Shown here piece by piece: positions 1 through 7,292 of a stretch of 21,479 bases of DNA. Under the pieces are notes generated by a model, which was not told where the DNA came from, did no database searches, and saw nothing but the letters and a program-made list of their open reading frames with translations. The DNA comes from Bacillota bacterium (GTDB lineage: Bacteria; Bacillota; Clostridia; Christensenellales; Aristaeellaceae), in the NCBI GenBank assembly GCA_023435435.1, contig JAEYRW010000044.1, positions 1-21,479 of the forward strand. Direction: 5' to 3'. Within the stretch, counting starts at the first letter, position 1, and each line of letters opens with the position of its first letter. The position numbers and the translations under genes are program-made.

Positions 1-41
1 CCCGGCGTCCTCTCGTCTTTCCCCGGCGTCTTCTCGTCTCT
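1..41. repeat. Two-copy short direct repeat at the window edge
   Basis: Two copies of CCCGGCGTCYTCTCGTCT occur at 1-18 and 22-39, with a period of 21 bases. They differ at one position inside the 18-base core. They lie just 3' of the VanW-domain gene on the minus strand, and more copies could lie left of the window. No hairpin or coding sense was recognised. It may be a small intergenic tandem repeat or the edge of a longer one. Confidence 0.55.
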
Positions 42-45
42 CCCG

Positions 46-1056
46 CTACCAGCTCAGGCCGCCGGACTGGTACACGTCGCAGGTGAGGTATCCGTTGTCG
101 ACGTAGACGTAGATGGCGAGGATTCCGTCACCGGTATACCGGAAGGAGAAGTCCGTGCCGGCACTGTAATCGGTGAGGATCGCATCCGACGAGCTGTCGA
201 CATAGTCCTGTGAATACTTGTTGCCGTAAGTGGATTTCTCGATAATGGTGATGTCGTCGAGCTGCTTGACCGCAAGCCAGACGACGCTGGCGACCTGCGC
301 CACGCCGCCGCCGACCACATTGACGCCCCGGCCGTTGATCGCGGACACGTACCCGTACTCCTCCGCGCGCGGCCCGACGAGGTCATTGAAGGAAAACTCG
401 TCGTCGTAGGCGAGCAGAACGCCGGAAATGCTGTCCGCCGCGCGGGTGACGTTGTTCTGGAGTCCGGCGGTGCCGGTAAGCGCGAAGCTCGACGTCGCCA
501 CGAGGGTGTAGCCGTCGCTGTCCGCCCAGCTGCTGGACGCCGCGCCGACGTCGATGGAGCAGTAGCAGTAATCGTCGTCCACCCACATATAGATGGTCAG
601 ATCGTCCTCGTAATTTTCGAACGAGAAATCAGTGCCCGCCGAATAGTCGGTCACGACGGCCAGTGCGCCGTCGGAAACGTAATCGCCGGTAAAGTTATCG
701 CCGTAGGTATCTACCTCGGTATAGTAAATGCCCGGAATGTCGAGCAGCGCGAGATACAGCGTCGTCGCAACCTGGGCCACGCCGCCGCCGATGACGTCCA
801 CGCCGCGCCCGTTTTCGCCGCTCACATAGCCGTACGCCTTGGTGCGCGGTCCGACAATGTCGTTGAAGGAGAACGATCCGCCGTAGGGGACGTACGTCCC
901 GTCAATGGCGGCAATGGCGTGCTCGATGTTGTTTCTGGCACCGGCGCTCGCGCCGGTCATCGTCGTGTACTCGGTATAAACCGCACTGTCGGCCTGCGCA
1001 GGCAGGCAGAAGGTGATGAGCAGCACCGCGACCATCGCGGATAGAACCCTCTTCAT
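46..1056 (-). CDS. Secreted protein with two tandem VanW-like domains
   Basis: This is a predicted exported protein of 336 residues. The start at 1056 is preferred to an upstream in-frame ATG at 1164 because it has GAGGAGGGG upstream and opens a hydrophobic signal peptide (about residues 1-23, ending AQA). Two related units follow, at about 42-170 and 199-328. Both carry FSFND(I/L)VGPR, YGYVS..NGRGV, GGGVAQVA and TDYSAGTDFSF. These match the core of the VanW/YoaR family, a cell-envelope family first seen in vancomycin-resistance clusters and lacking a firmly established biochemical role. In VanW proteins I know, the glycine-rich motif reads GGG-I/V-C-Q-V; here the cysteine is alanine in both copies (A94 and A253). 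The gene is last in the window's protease-scpA group, 28 bases after scpA. Part of the common VanW architecture (peptidoglycan-binding or G5 domains) is absent. The fold family is fairly sure, the function unknown. Confidence 0.85.
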   Translation of the reverse strand: MKRVLSAMVAVLLITFCLPAQADSAVYTEYTTMTGASAGARNNIEHAIAAIDGTYVPYGGSFSFNDIVGPRTKAYGYVSGENGRGVDVIGGGVAQVATTLYLALLDIPGIYYTEVDTYGDNFTGDYVSDGALAVVTDYSAGTDFSFENYEDDLTIYMWVDDDYCYCSIDVGAASSSWADSDGYTLVATSSFALTGTAGLQNNVTRAADSISGVLLAYDDEFSFNDLVGPRAEEYGYVSAINGRGVNVVGGGVAQVASVVWLAVKQLDDITIIEKSTYGNKYSQDYVDSSSDAILTDYSAGTDFSFRYTGDGILAIYVYVDNGYLTCDVYQSGGLSW

Positions 1057-1084
1057 CGATGACCCCTCCTCGTCGTTTTGCCTC

Positions 1085-1834
1085 TTAGACGCTCCGTTCC
1101 CCGTTTTGTTCCCCGCGGGGCGGGCCTTCGAGGTAAATCTCCTGATAGTTTCCCGCCTGGGCAACGCGCAGCCGCGCGTGCTTTACCATTTCAAGCACCG
1201 CCAGGAACATGGTGATCATCTCGTCCTTGGCGCACATCCCCTCGAACAGCTCCGTGAACGCGCAGCGCCCCTGACGCACGCGCCTGGTAATGCGGCCCAC
1301 GCACTCCGAAATCGTAAACTGGTCGCGCCGGATGTGCCGCTGCTGCTCCGGGCCTGCCTCGGCCTCCTCGAACCGCTTGATGATCCTCAGAAACGCGCGG
1401 GAGAGCCGGTCGAGGGTCAGCCCCGTCAGTTCGATTTCCTGGGGCGGCAGGGCAAATTCCTCGGGCAGCTTCGTCAAAAGCGCCTTCGCCTCCGCCTCCA
1501 GCTTCTGCATCCCGGCGGATGCCTCCTTAAAGCGCTTGTATTCCTGAAGCTGAATGACCAGCGCCTCTTCGGGGCTCAGCCCTTCCTCGTCCTCGACGCG
1601 GGGAGGCTTGGGCAGCATGGCGCGGGACTTGATCTCAATGAGCGTCGCCGCCATTTGCAAAAATTCGCTGGCGCTGTCCATGTCAAGCTCCCCCACCTGT
1701 TCCATGAAGGCGAGGTACTGCTCCGTGATCTGGGAGACGAATATGTCCTGAATGTCGATGCGCGCCTTGCCGATCAGCGTCAAAAGCAGATCAAGCGGCC
1801 CGTCAAACTGCTTGAGAGAGACGGAATACGCCAT
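1085..1834 (-). CDS. scpA: Segregation and condensation protein A
   Basis: This is ScpA, the kleisin subunit of the bacterial SMC condensin complex, which bridges the SMC heads and works with ScpB in chromosome compaction and segregation. The 249-residue length is normal. The N-terminus FDGPLDLLLTLIGKARIDI (from about residue 9) and the following ITEQYLAF are family hallmarks of the SMC-neck-binding region. A charged middle region follows, and the C-terminus (about 170-240) should form the winged helix that contacts the other SMC head. The ATG overlaps the TGA of the protease gene by one base (TGATG) and has no clear ribosome binding site of its own, so translation is probably coupled. In many Clostridia scpB comes next. 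Here a VanW-domain gene follows, so scpB must be elsewhere, possibly left of the window. Confidence 0.96.
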   Translation of the reverse strand: MAYSVSLKQFDGPLDLLLTLIGKARIDIQDIFVSQITEQYLAFMEQVGELDMDSASEFLQMAATLIEIKSRAMLPKPPRVEDEEGLSPEEALVIQLQEYKRFKEASAGMQKLEAEAKALLTKLPEEFALPPQEIELTGLTLDRLSRAFLRIIKRFEEAEAGPEQQRHIRRDQFTISECVGRITRRVRQGRCAFTELFEGMCAKDEMITMFLAVLEMVKHARLRVAQAGNYQEIYLEGPPRGEQNGERSV

Positions 1835-2661
1835 CAGTAAATGCCCAGTGCCTGAAAGATGTGTCCGAACACGCTGCCCGCCGCGCCAAACATCACGTCC
1901 TGCACGGAACCGATGGCCGTGGAAATCACGCCCGTAAACATCAGGCCGAACAGAACCAGCGTCGCAATCTGCGTCGCCCGGGGCGAGGCGAACACTGACC
2001 GCTTGAGCAGAAGGTCGTTCACCACGTGATAACCGTCCAGCGGCGGCACGGGAATGAGGTTGAACACGCCGAGCACGAGGTTTGTGAGCACAAAGTACAT
2101 GAGCATCTCGTAGGCGTAGCCCGCCATCTGCCCGAACACGGGGGTGATGAGGTAGTCGCTCATAGAGATGGCGTACCGGAGCACCTCCGAAATGTACAGA
2201 TAATAGGAATCGGAGATGAGCGCCGCCGCGCCCGCGTAGGTTTCCACGGACATGCCCGAAACGGCCCCCGAAGCCGCGCGCGCCAGCGCGACGCCCACGA
2301 AGGCGTACAAAAGAATGCAGCTCACAAAGAACATGATAAAGTTCGTGGTGACGCCCGCCACCGACACCAGGATGTCGTCGCGGCGGTAGTTGCGGAAGTT
2401 GCGCGGATTGACGGGCACGGGCTTGGCCCATCCAAAGCCCACAAACACCATCATGAGCGTCCCGAAAAGGTCCAGGTGCTTGAGCGGGTTGAGCGTTACG
2501 CGGCCCAACATGCGCGCCGTAGGATCGCCGCATTTGTCGGCCACCCACGCGTGCGCCGCCTCGTGCACGGAAATTGCCAAAAGCCTGCCCGGAAGAGCAA
2601 TCGCCAGAACCAGAAGCATCTGCAGGGGATTGCTCAAATAAGAACTGATATAATCGAACAC
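1834..2661 (-). CDS. Site-2 protease family zinc membrane peptidase (M50)
   Basis: This polytopic membrane protein of 275 residues belongs to the site-2 protease/M50B family of intramembrane zinc peptidases. The HExxH zinc motif is VHEAAHAW (H33, E34, H37). The third ligand lies in NLIPVPPLDGYHV (D209), the usual N-x-x-P-x-x-x-LDG signature. Hydrophobic segments lie near 15-32, 65-77, 100-125 and 185-205. The start is GTG at 2661, with GGAGG six bases upstream; no ATG fits better. The downstream neighbour scpA overlaps it by one base, a conserved pairing in Firmicutes. A strong promoter lies 30-60 bases upstream. Substrates are unknown; members of this short cytosol-facing subgroup are usually annotated only as site-2 protease family. 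Confidence 0.93.
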   Translation of the reverse strand: MFDYISSYLSNPLQMLLVLAIALPGRLLAISVHEAAHAWVADKCGDPTARMLGRVTLNPLKHLDLFGTLMMVFVGFGWAKPVPVNPRNFRNYRRDDILVSVAGVTTNFIMFFVSCILLYAFVGVALARAASGAVSGMSVETYAGAAALISDSYYLYISEVLRYAISMSDYLITPVFGQMAGYAYEMLMYFVLTNLVLGVFNLIPVPPLDGYHVVNDLLLKRSVFASPRATQIATLVLFGLMFTGVISTAIGSVQDVMFGAAGSVFGHIFQALGIY

Positions 2662-2693
2662 GGTTTCCTCCGCCGTTTGCGTCTTTTTTTCCT

Positions 2694-2722
2694 ATTATAA
2701 CCGCAATTGGTTCGGCGCGCAA
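2694..2722 (-). promoter_or_regulatory. Sigma-A-type promoter of the protease-scpA-VanW operon
   Basis: On the minus strand a perfect TATAAT (-10, at 2694-2699) is preceded by TTGCGC (-35, at 2717-2722) with exactly 17 bases between. Only the TTG of the -35 box matches consensus. The box lies 33 bases upstream of the GTG start at 2661. The HAD gene diverges from the same 135-base gap. Confidence 0.7.
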
Positions 2723-2796
2723 GTAATCCCGCATAAATCCTCGCGCCTCCGGCAGAGAGGCAGGAATACGCCCCGCCGCACAGAATATGATATGCT

Positions 2797-3363
2797 ATGA
2801 ATGTATACGATTTCGACAGAACCATTTTCGACGGGGACAGCACGGTATTGTTCATCCGGTATCTGCTCAGACAAAGACCCGGCCTCGCGCTGTGCGTGCC
2901 CGCCCTTCTGGGGAACGGGCTTTTGTTTGTGGCGGGCCTTCAGAAAAAGCAGGTCTTCAAGGAACGCCTGTTCCGGTCGGTCTTCGCGCCGGTGGATGCC
3001 TACGCGCTTCTCGCCCCCTTCTGGGACGCGCACCAAAACCGCATCAAGGACTTTTACCGCAAAACCCGGCGCCCGGACGACGTCGTCATCACCGCCTCGC
3101 CGGTGGACATCGTGCGTCCCATGTGCGAACGCCTCGGCATAAAAACCGTGCTTGGCTCGCCCGTCGACCTCAAAACCGGACGCTACGCCGGAAACAACTG
3201 CCACGGCGCGGAGAAAGTGCGCCGGTTCCGCGAAACGTTCCCCACCGCAAGCGTCGATGACTTCTATTCGGATTCTCATGCCGACGACCCCATGGCCCGG
3301 GCAGCCAAGCGCGCCTTCTTTGTGCGCGGCGAGGCCGTCGAGCCGTGGAAGTTCCGGGGATGA
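2797..3363 (+). CDS. HAD-superfamily phosphatase (class IB, PSP/PgpC-like)
   Basis: This small cytoplasmic haloacid-dehalogenase-fold phosphohydrolase has 188 residues. Motif I is YDFDRTIFDGDST (nucleophile D5, general acid/base D7, T9). Motif II is ITASP (T99-S101), the motif III lysine is probably K140 in NCHGAEKVRR, and motif IV is DFYSDSHADDP (D159, D163, D164). The helical insert after motif I and the NCHG.EKVRR segment are typical of a common but uncharacterised clostridial HAD-IB group related to phosphoserine phosphatase and PgpC. The substrate cannot be assigned. The start is fixed by motif I, only four residues from the ATG. No proper ribosome binding site is visible, and TATGAT/TATGCT sequences sit immediately upstream, so the mRNA could have a very short leader. 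The gene stands alone on the plus strand, and repeat A begins 21 bases after the stop. Confidence 0.88.
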   Translation: MNVYDFDRTIFDGDSTVLFIRYLLRQRPGLALCVPALLGNGLLFVAGLQKKQVFKERLFRSVFAPVDAYALLAPFWDAHQNRIKDFYRKTRRPDDVVITASPVDIVRPMCERLGIKTVLGSPVDLKTGRYAGNNCHGAEKVRRFRETFPTASVDDFYSDSHADDPMARAAKRAFFVRGEAVEPWKFRG

Positions 3364-3383
3364 CGCCGGAGGGCTCCGCCCCC

Positions 3384-3449
3384 CCAGCGGCGATCTGATT
3401 CAATCGGATCGGTGGCGAAGCGACTTGGCTTGTCCTTGGCAAGCCAACC
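3384..3449 (+). repeat. Stem-loop repeat element, copy A
   Basis: This noncoding element lies just downstream of the HAD gene, in its sense. It shares an architecture with copy B at 20238-20316 (minus). The order is CCAG-CGGCG, a first hairpin (GATCTGA/TCGGATC), the block CGGTGGCGAAGCGACTTGG (3410-3428, 17 of 19 bases identical to copy B), a second hairpin with stem TTGGCTTG/CAAGCCAA (3425-3432 with 3440-3447), then CCAACC. The distance from AGCGACTTGG to CCAACC is 31 bases in both copies. A further hairpin (3451-3472, AGGGAC/GTCCCT) follows directly. No open reading frame makes sense here. It could be a mobile palindromic element or a 3'-end RNA structure. Confidence 0.72.
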
Positions 3450-3481
3450 GCCAAGGGACGCTGTCCCTTTGGAATCCCAGA

Positions 3482-3662
3482 CCAGTACGCCGTCCATGAA
3501 AGAAGATGTGGAATTCGACGGCCCCTTTTGGCCCTGGCGCGAAGTCGGAGCGCGGGCGCAGCAGTCAGGGGCGGATTTTCCGCCTACGTCAAGCGGAGCA
3601 CGACAGAGCCAGGGGCGAAAGGGGCCGTCGAAAACGCGGGTTTGTCGTGGATGGCGTACTGG
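3482..3662. repeat. 181-base near-palindrome (fold-back sequence)
   Basis: This long imperfect inverted repeat is centred near 3572, between the convergent HAD and glycosyltransferase genes. The outer arms begin CCAGTACGCC (3482-3491) and end with its exact complement (3653-3662). The inner 24-base arms at 3515-3538 and 3608-3631 pair at all but two positions. The apex carries GGCGGA/TCCGCC (3570-3575 with 3579-3584). Between the arms the pairing is looser. Transcribed from either side, it would form one very long RNA hairpin. No transposase, coding frame or target-site duplication was seen. It could be a MITE-like fold-back element, a bidirectional mRNA-end structure, or both. Confidence 0.8.
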
Positions 3663-3693
3663 ACGCCCGCAAAAGGCGCCATGACCGGCCCTG

Positions 3694-5244
3694 TCAGTCC
3701 AGGTCTTTCATGACGTTCCAGCAAAGCGCCTGAATCGGCGCGTCATTTGGCCAAAGGATTCGGCTTGTATGGCACAGGGCCGCCACCAATTCCCACTCAT
3801 CAACCAGTATGGCCATCTGGATGCGGTAGTACATGGCACAGTAATTCAGCGGGCTCAGTCTGCTGATTTGCTCGATGATTTCACACACATCGTCGTACTT
3901 TTCGGCCTCCGCGCGCTGATCCAACAGGCTTTCCAGGGCTTTGACCTCGTCGCTGTCATCCCGGCGGGCGTAATCGTCGGCCCAGGCATTGAAGGATGAC
4001 TTTGCGACCGTGTAAAACGTAAGGTTGGCTTCCAAGCCGCGGAGGCCCAAGGTTTTCGCCTTGAGCGCGGACAACATGGAAAGTCCGAGGTGATTGACGT
4101 TCACGGGATCGGAAAGGCAGCCGACCAACAGGGCGGGCAGGATCCGGTTTTCGGAATCCTGGCCGTACAGCATGAGGAAATAGCGCAAACGCACCAAATA
4201 CGACGCGTATTTGGCATACTGGGTGGGTTCGCGTTCGCAGATGATCTGCGTATATTCCATGGCGGTTTCCGCAACTTCCTTTTCCGTGCCGCGTATGTAG
4301 TGCGACAGGATGGGGCTGTTGAACGTCGCGGCCAGCCATCCCAGTTGCCGGTCCGTCGGGACGTCGCCAGCCGCGCGGAACCCGGGGAGGTATTCTTTGA
4401 TGTAAGCCCAGTTCAGGGCGCAAAGGAAATCCAAGTTTTCCTGCGTTGCCGCGTCAAAGACCGAGAGGGTTTCCCTGCTGGCGATCCACAGATGCTCCGC
4501 TTCCAGAATCCGCTCGCTGTCCGGCGCGCGCGTGGAGACGTAGGTGGAATCATCCCGCTGCCTGAACTGGTACAGCGGTTCGCAGACGCTCGCAAATCCC
4601 GCGCATTTCTGCAAATACCGAAGCATCATGGCCGTATCCAAGAACTGACGCGCGTTGATGCTGCGCCAGGCAAAATCATATTCTTTCAGGAAAAAGTCTG
4701 ACCGGAAAAGCTTTCCCCACCAGACCCGAAACGCATTGTAAAAGAAGCCGAAGTTTTTTTTGACCGGATTGCGGTCCTTGGCAAGATCCGCGAAGACGAC
4801 ATTCGGGGGCATGCGGACGCCGATGACTTTGCCGTTGCAATTGAAATTCGCGCCGCAGGCCACGATATCGGGCTGATTTTGGGAGGCGCATCGATAGGTC
4901 TTTTCGGCAAAGGTGGGATCCAGCCAATCGTCCGAATCCACGATGGTGATATATTCCCCCAACAGCTCCCCTTGGGGGATGGGCCAAATCGCGACAAGGC
5001 CGTCCTTGATGAAATAGTTGCCCGCATCGTCGTGCCAGTTTTTCGCGTTTTCCACCACGTGCAGCCGTGGGTCCGCATGGGCAAGCCTTTGAAGGATCTC
5101 GCCCGTCCGATCCGTGGAGCCGTTATTGCGCACAAATACATTGATGTTTTTTTCGGTCTGGCCCAAAATGCTGCCGACACACTGTTCGATGTATTGTTCC
5201 GTGTTGTAGGCGATCATCAGAAAGGTAATATAAGGTCTGGACAT
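3694..5244 (-). CDS. Family 2 glycosyltransferase with long C-terminal helical region
   Basis: This 516-residue enzyme has an N-terminal GT-A domain of glycosyltransferase family 2. The start is MSRPYITFLMIAYNTEQYIE, the NNGSTDRT donor-binding loop is near residues 40-47, and the metal-binding DxD-type motif IVDSDDWLDP is at about 101-110. Residues from roughly 250 to 516 form a mostly helical extension. Its last 80 residues (EKYDDVCEIIEQISRLSPLN onward) look TPR-like, as in the other transferase of this locus. Donor and acceptor are unknown; context suggests a surface glycan containing galactofuranose or a CDP-derived 6-deoxyhexose. GGAGGAGG lies eight bases before the ATG. It has its own promoter at 5377-5405 and a leader of about 130 bases, so it can be expressed apart from glf, which ends 194 bases upstream. 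No membrane segment is evident, so it probably acts on the cytoplasmic side. Confidence 0.9.
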   Translation of the reverse strand: MSRPYITFLMIAYNTEQYIEQCVGSILGQTEKNINVFVRNNGSTDRTGEILQRLAHADPRLHVVENAKNWHDDAGNYFIKDGLVAIWPIPQGELLGEYITIVDSDDWLDPTFAEKTYRCASQNQPDIVACGANFNCNGKVIGVRMPPNVVFADLAKDRNPVKKNFGFFYNAFRVWWGKLFRSDFFLKEYDFAWRSINARQFLDTAMMLRYLQKCAGFASVCEPLYQFRQRDDSTYVSTRAPDSERILEAEHLWIASRETLSVFDAATQENLDFLCALNWAYIKEYLPGFRAAGDVPTDRQLGWLAATFNSPILSHYIRGTEKEVAETAMEYTQIICEREPTQYAKYASYLVRLRYFLMLYGQDSENRILPALLVGCLSDPVNVNHLGLSMLSALKAKTLGLRGLEANLTFYTVAKSSFNAWADDYARRDDSDEVKALESLLDQRAEAEKYDDVCEIIEQISRLSPLNYCAMYYRIQMAILVDEWELVAALCHTSRILWPNDAPIQALCWNVMKDLD

Positions 5245-5376
5245 TGACGGATCCTCCTCCGAAGCATTGCTTTTGTAAAGAATTTAAAAAGAGCGCGGCC
5301 CCGCGGCGATTTTGGCTGTCTCTTTTCCGCGCCGCGAGCCGGCACACCTCCCCGAAATCTGTAATTGCTGGGCATG

Positions 5377-5405
5377 ATTATATACCATTTTAACAAAAAT
5401 ATCCA
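5377..5405 (-). promoter_or_regulatory. Promoter of the 516-residue glycosyltransferase gene
   Basis: On the minus strand TATAAT (5377-5382) lies 17 bases from TGGATA (5400-5405), which matches the -35 consensus at four of six positions. The surrounding 40 bases are strongly A+T rich, unlike the rest of the locus. The ATG is 132 bases downstream. The leader between contains G+C-rich sequence able to form alternative hairpins (CGCGGCG 5302-5308 with CGCCGCG 5330-5336, or CGCGGC at 5294-5299 with GCCGCG at 5331-5336). Confidence 0.65.
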
Positions 5406-5438
5406 GCCTTGGCGGGAAAAAGCATGGCGCCCGGGCGT

Positions 5439-6608
5439 CTATGCACCATAGACTTCCTTTCTCAGACGGTGCTCAAACAAGCAAAGCGCATTCTGAACCG
5501 CCGCATCCATATTGTAGTATTTGAAATCCGCGAGTCTTCCGCAGAGAAAAAGATTTCCGTAGCTGTTTGCGTATTCCCGGTATCGCCGGTACGTGTTTTG
5601 GCTTTCCTGCGTCAACACGGGGTAGTATGGCTCATTGCCCTTTTCCGCCCATCTGTCATACGCGAGCGAATATTCCTTCGCAATGATCGTCCGTTCGCCC
5701 ACGGACTGATGCGGCAATTTCGTATATTCGGTGATGCGGGTACAATCCATATCCAGCGGATGGGCGACAATTGCCACGTTCTGATAACTTTTTTGTCCGT
5801 AAGACTGATAGTCAAACCACAAGGAACGGTAGGGCAGATGTCCGTACCGATACCGGAACAACTCATCCACCGCCCCCGTATACACAATCGGCAGCGATTG
5901 TCCGTCGTACTGCGCGGCGTTCTGTGAAAATGAAATATGGTCCAGCGCATCCGTGTTTCGTTGAACCGCGATCAGGGGATGATCCAGCATGCGCGAAAAA
6001 AGCGCGGTGAATCCACCGTCAGGAAGCCCCTGATGCCGATCCGTGAAATAGGTGTCCCGGTCGCTGAAAATAACGGGGACGCGCCGCAAAATCGTGGGAT
6101 CGATCTCCTCGGGCCGCAGCCCCCATTGCTTTGCCGTATAGGGGCGATAGTCCTTTTCAAAAAGAAATTCCGCGTAGGCGCGAATTTCCCCATCCTCGCA
6201 CTGGAGCATTTCCAAAATCGTGGCGGACGCGCACGGATAGCGGGCCAGAAGCGCCCTTTTGAGGGCATCCGCCTTCCCCGGCGCAAGGAACTGGTCAATG
6301 GTTTTGAAGTTAAAGGGGGTCGGCGTCGGTTGTCCGTCAATAACCGCCTCGCACTTGAGATGATATTCGGTCCAGGTGCAGAACTGCGACAAAAAGCGAA
6401 AGACGTCCGTACTGTTTGTATGAAAGACATGCGGTCCATATTTTTGAATGCGGATGCCATTGTCATCCAGACAGTCATACATGTTCCCGCCGATCTGCGC
6501 GCGCTTCTCGACGATTAAGACGCGCTTTCGCAGAACGGCCGCCATTTGATAGGCCAGCACACTTCCTGAAAAGCCGCTTCCGACAACGACCACATCGTAA
6601 TTTTCCAT
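5439..6608 (-). CDS. glf: UDP-galactopyranose mutase
   Basis: This flavoenzyme converts UDP-galactopyranose to UDP-galactofuranose, the donor for galactofuranosyl residues in surface polysaccharides. Its 389 residues match the bacterial family length. The FAD-binding Rossmann motif is VVVGSGFSG (about 7-15) with IVEKR at the end of the second strand. Further family signatures are QKYGPHVFHT (about 54-63), KDYRPYTAKQWG (about 151-162), RRVPVIFSDRDTYFTDRHQG (about 174-193), ITEYTKLPHQ (about 291-300) and CGRLADFKYYNMDAAV near the C-terminus. GAGG sits seven bases before the ATG. The gene follows the RmlC-like gene with an 89-base gap, and no strong terminator is seen between them. The identity is secure. 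That the galactofuranose is used by the neighbouring transferases is an inference. Confidence 0.97.
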   Translation of the reverse strand: MENYDVVVVGSGFSGSVLAYQMAAVLRKRVLIVEKRAQIGGNMYDCLDDNGIRIQKYGPHVFHTNSTDVFRFLSQFCTWTEYHLKCEAVIDGQPTPTPFNFKTIDQFLAPGKADALKRALLARYPCASATILEMLQCEDGEIRAYAEFLFEKDYRPYTAKQWGLRPEEIDPTILRRVPVIFSDRDTYFTDRHQGLPDGGFTALFSRMLDHPLIAVQRNTDALDHISFSQNAAQYDGQSLPIVYTGAVDELFRYRYGHLPYRSLWFDYQSYGQKSYQNVAIVAHPLDMDCTRITEYTKLPHQSVGERTIIAKEYSLAYDRWAEKGNEPYYPVLTQESQNTYRRYREYANSYGNLFLCGRLADFKYYNMDAAVQNALCLFEHRLRKEVYGA

Positions 6609-6697
6609 TTAAACCTCTTCCGCCAAGGCGGTGCGCTTCCTGCGTCAGATGGGAAGGGCAAAAAACCATCATAAACGCGTGAAACGGCGCAGCTTTT

Positions 6698-7273
6698 TTA
6701 TTTCGTCGCGGCCAACCGGGCATACTCTGAAAAGCTCATCAAATGGAGGTCTTTTTCGCTGATGATCAAATTTCCGGCTCCGCCGATTCTTTCCATTGGC
6801 CAGGCAATCCCGATGTCCCTGTCATCGTAGGCGATGCCCGAATCGCCCTCGGCAACAAACACTTCCGCGCATTTATAGGACACGATTGAATCTTCCAGCA
6901 CCAGATAGCCGTGTCCGAAAAAAGGGGGAATGTAAAGAGAGAGCCGGTTTTCCTCGGTCAGATCAAAGCCGCGCCATTGTCCGTAGGTGCAGGATTGCGG
7001 ACGCAGATCGACGATGACATCGTAAACCGCCCCCTTGAGACAGCGCACCAGTTTTGCCTGCTGCCGTCCCAACTGGAAGTGGATGGCCCGAATGACCCCG
7101 GCCTTGGAAATTGTATAAAAGACCTCCTTGAGCGAATGGTCAATGCCGTTTTCCCGAAAGGCGTCAATATGATAGTCCTTGATCAATCCGCCGCGCTCGT
7201 CGGTTGCGTAAAAGGGACGAATCAGATACGCCCCCTTTAAATCGAGTTCGGCAAAGTTAAACTTCTCGACCAT
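6698..7273 (-). CDS. rfbC: RmlC-like sugar-nucleotide 3,5-epimerase
   Basis: This cupin-fold enzyme of the dTDP-4-dehydrorhamnose 3,5-epimerase family has 191 residues. The start at 7273 follows GGGGG, so an in-frame ATG 102 bases upstream is unlikely to be used. Family features are IRAIHFQ (catalytic His near 65), KLVRCLKGAVYDVIVDLR (75-91), PPFFGHGYLVLED (116-128) and DDRDIGIAWP (150-159). By eye, the segment that reads YK..NYYS in Salmonella RmlC reads YKCAEVFV here, so the tyrosine pair containing the general acid may be Val-Phe. The gene lies 19 bases after the SDR gene, in a run with rfbG and rfbF. Its substrate is therefore more likely CDP-4-dehydro-6-deoxyglucose than the dTDP form; no rmlA, rmlB or rmlD is present. 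The fold is certain, the exact reaction is not. Confidence 0.88.
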   Translation of the reverse strand: MVEKFNFAELDLKGAYLIRPFYATDERGGLIKDYHIDAFRENGIDHSLKEVFYTISKAGVIRAIHFQLGRQQAKLVRCLKGAVYDVIVDLRPQSCTYGQWRGFDLTEENRLSLYIPPFFGHGYLVLEDSIVSYKCAEVFVAEGDSGIAYDDRDIGIAWPMERIGGAGNLIISEKDLHLMSFSEYARLAATK

Positions 7274-7292
7274 ATAAATTCCCCCTCCGGCT

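Noticed and set aside
1835..2734. Upstream extension of the scpA reading frame to 2734
   Set aside because: The extra part is the out-of-frame image of the M50 protease gene. ScpA starts at the overlapping ATG at 1834, where the conserved N-terminus begins.
6698..7273. A dTDP-rhamnose (rml) operon
   Set aside because: Only the RmlC-like gene is present. The nucleotidyltransferase and dehydratase beside it are of the CDP-glucose type (RfbF and RfbG).
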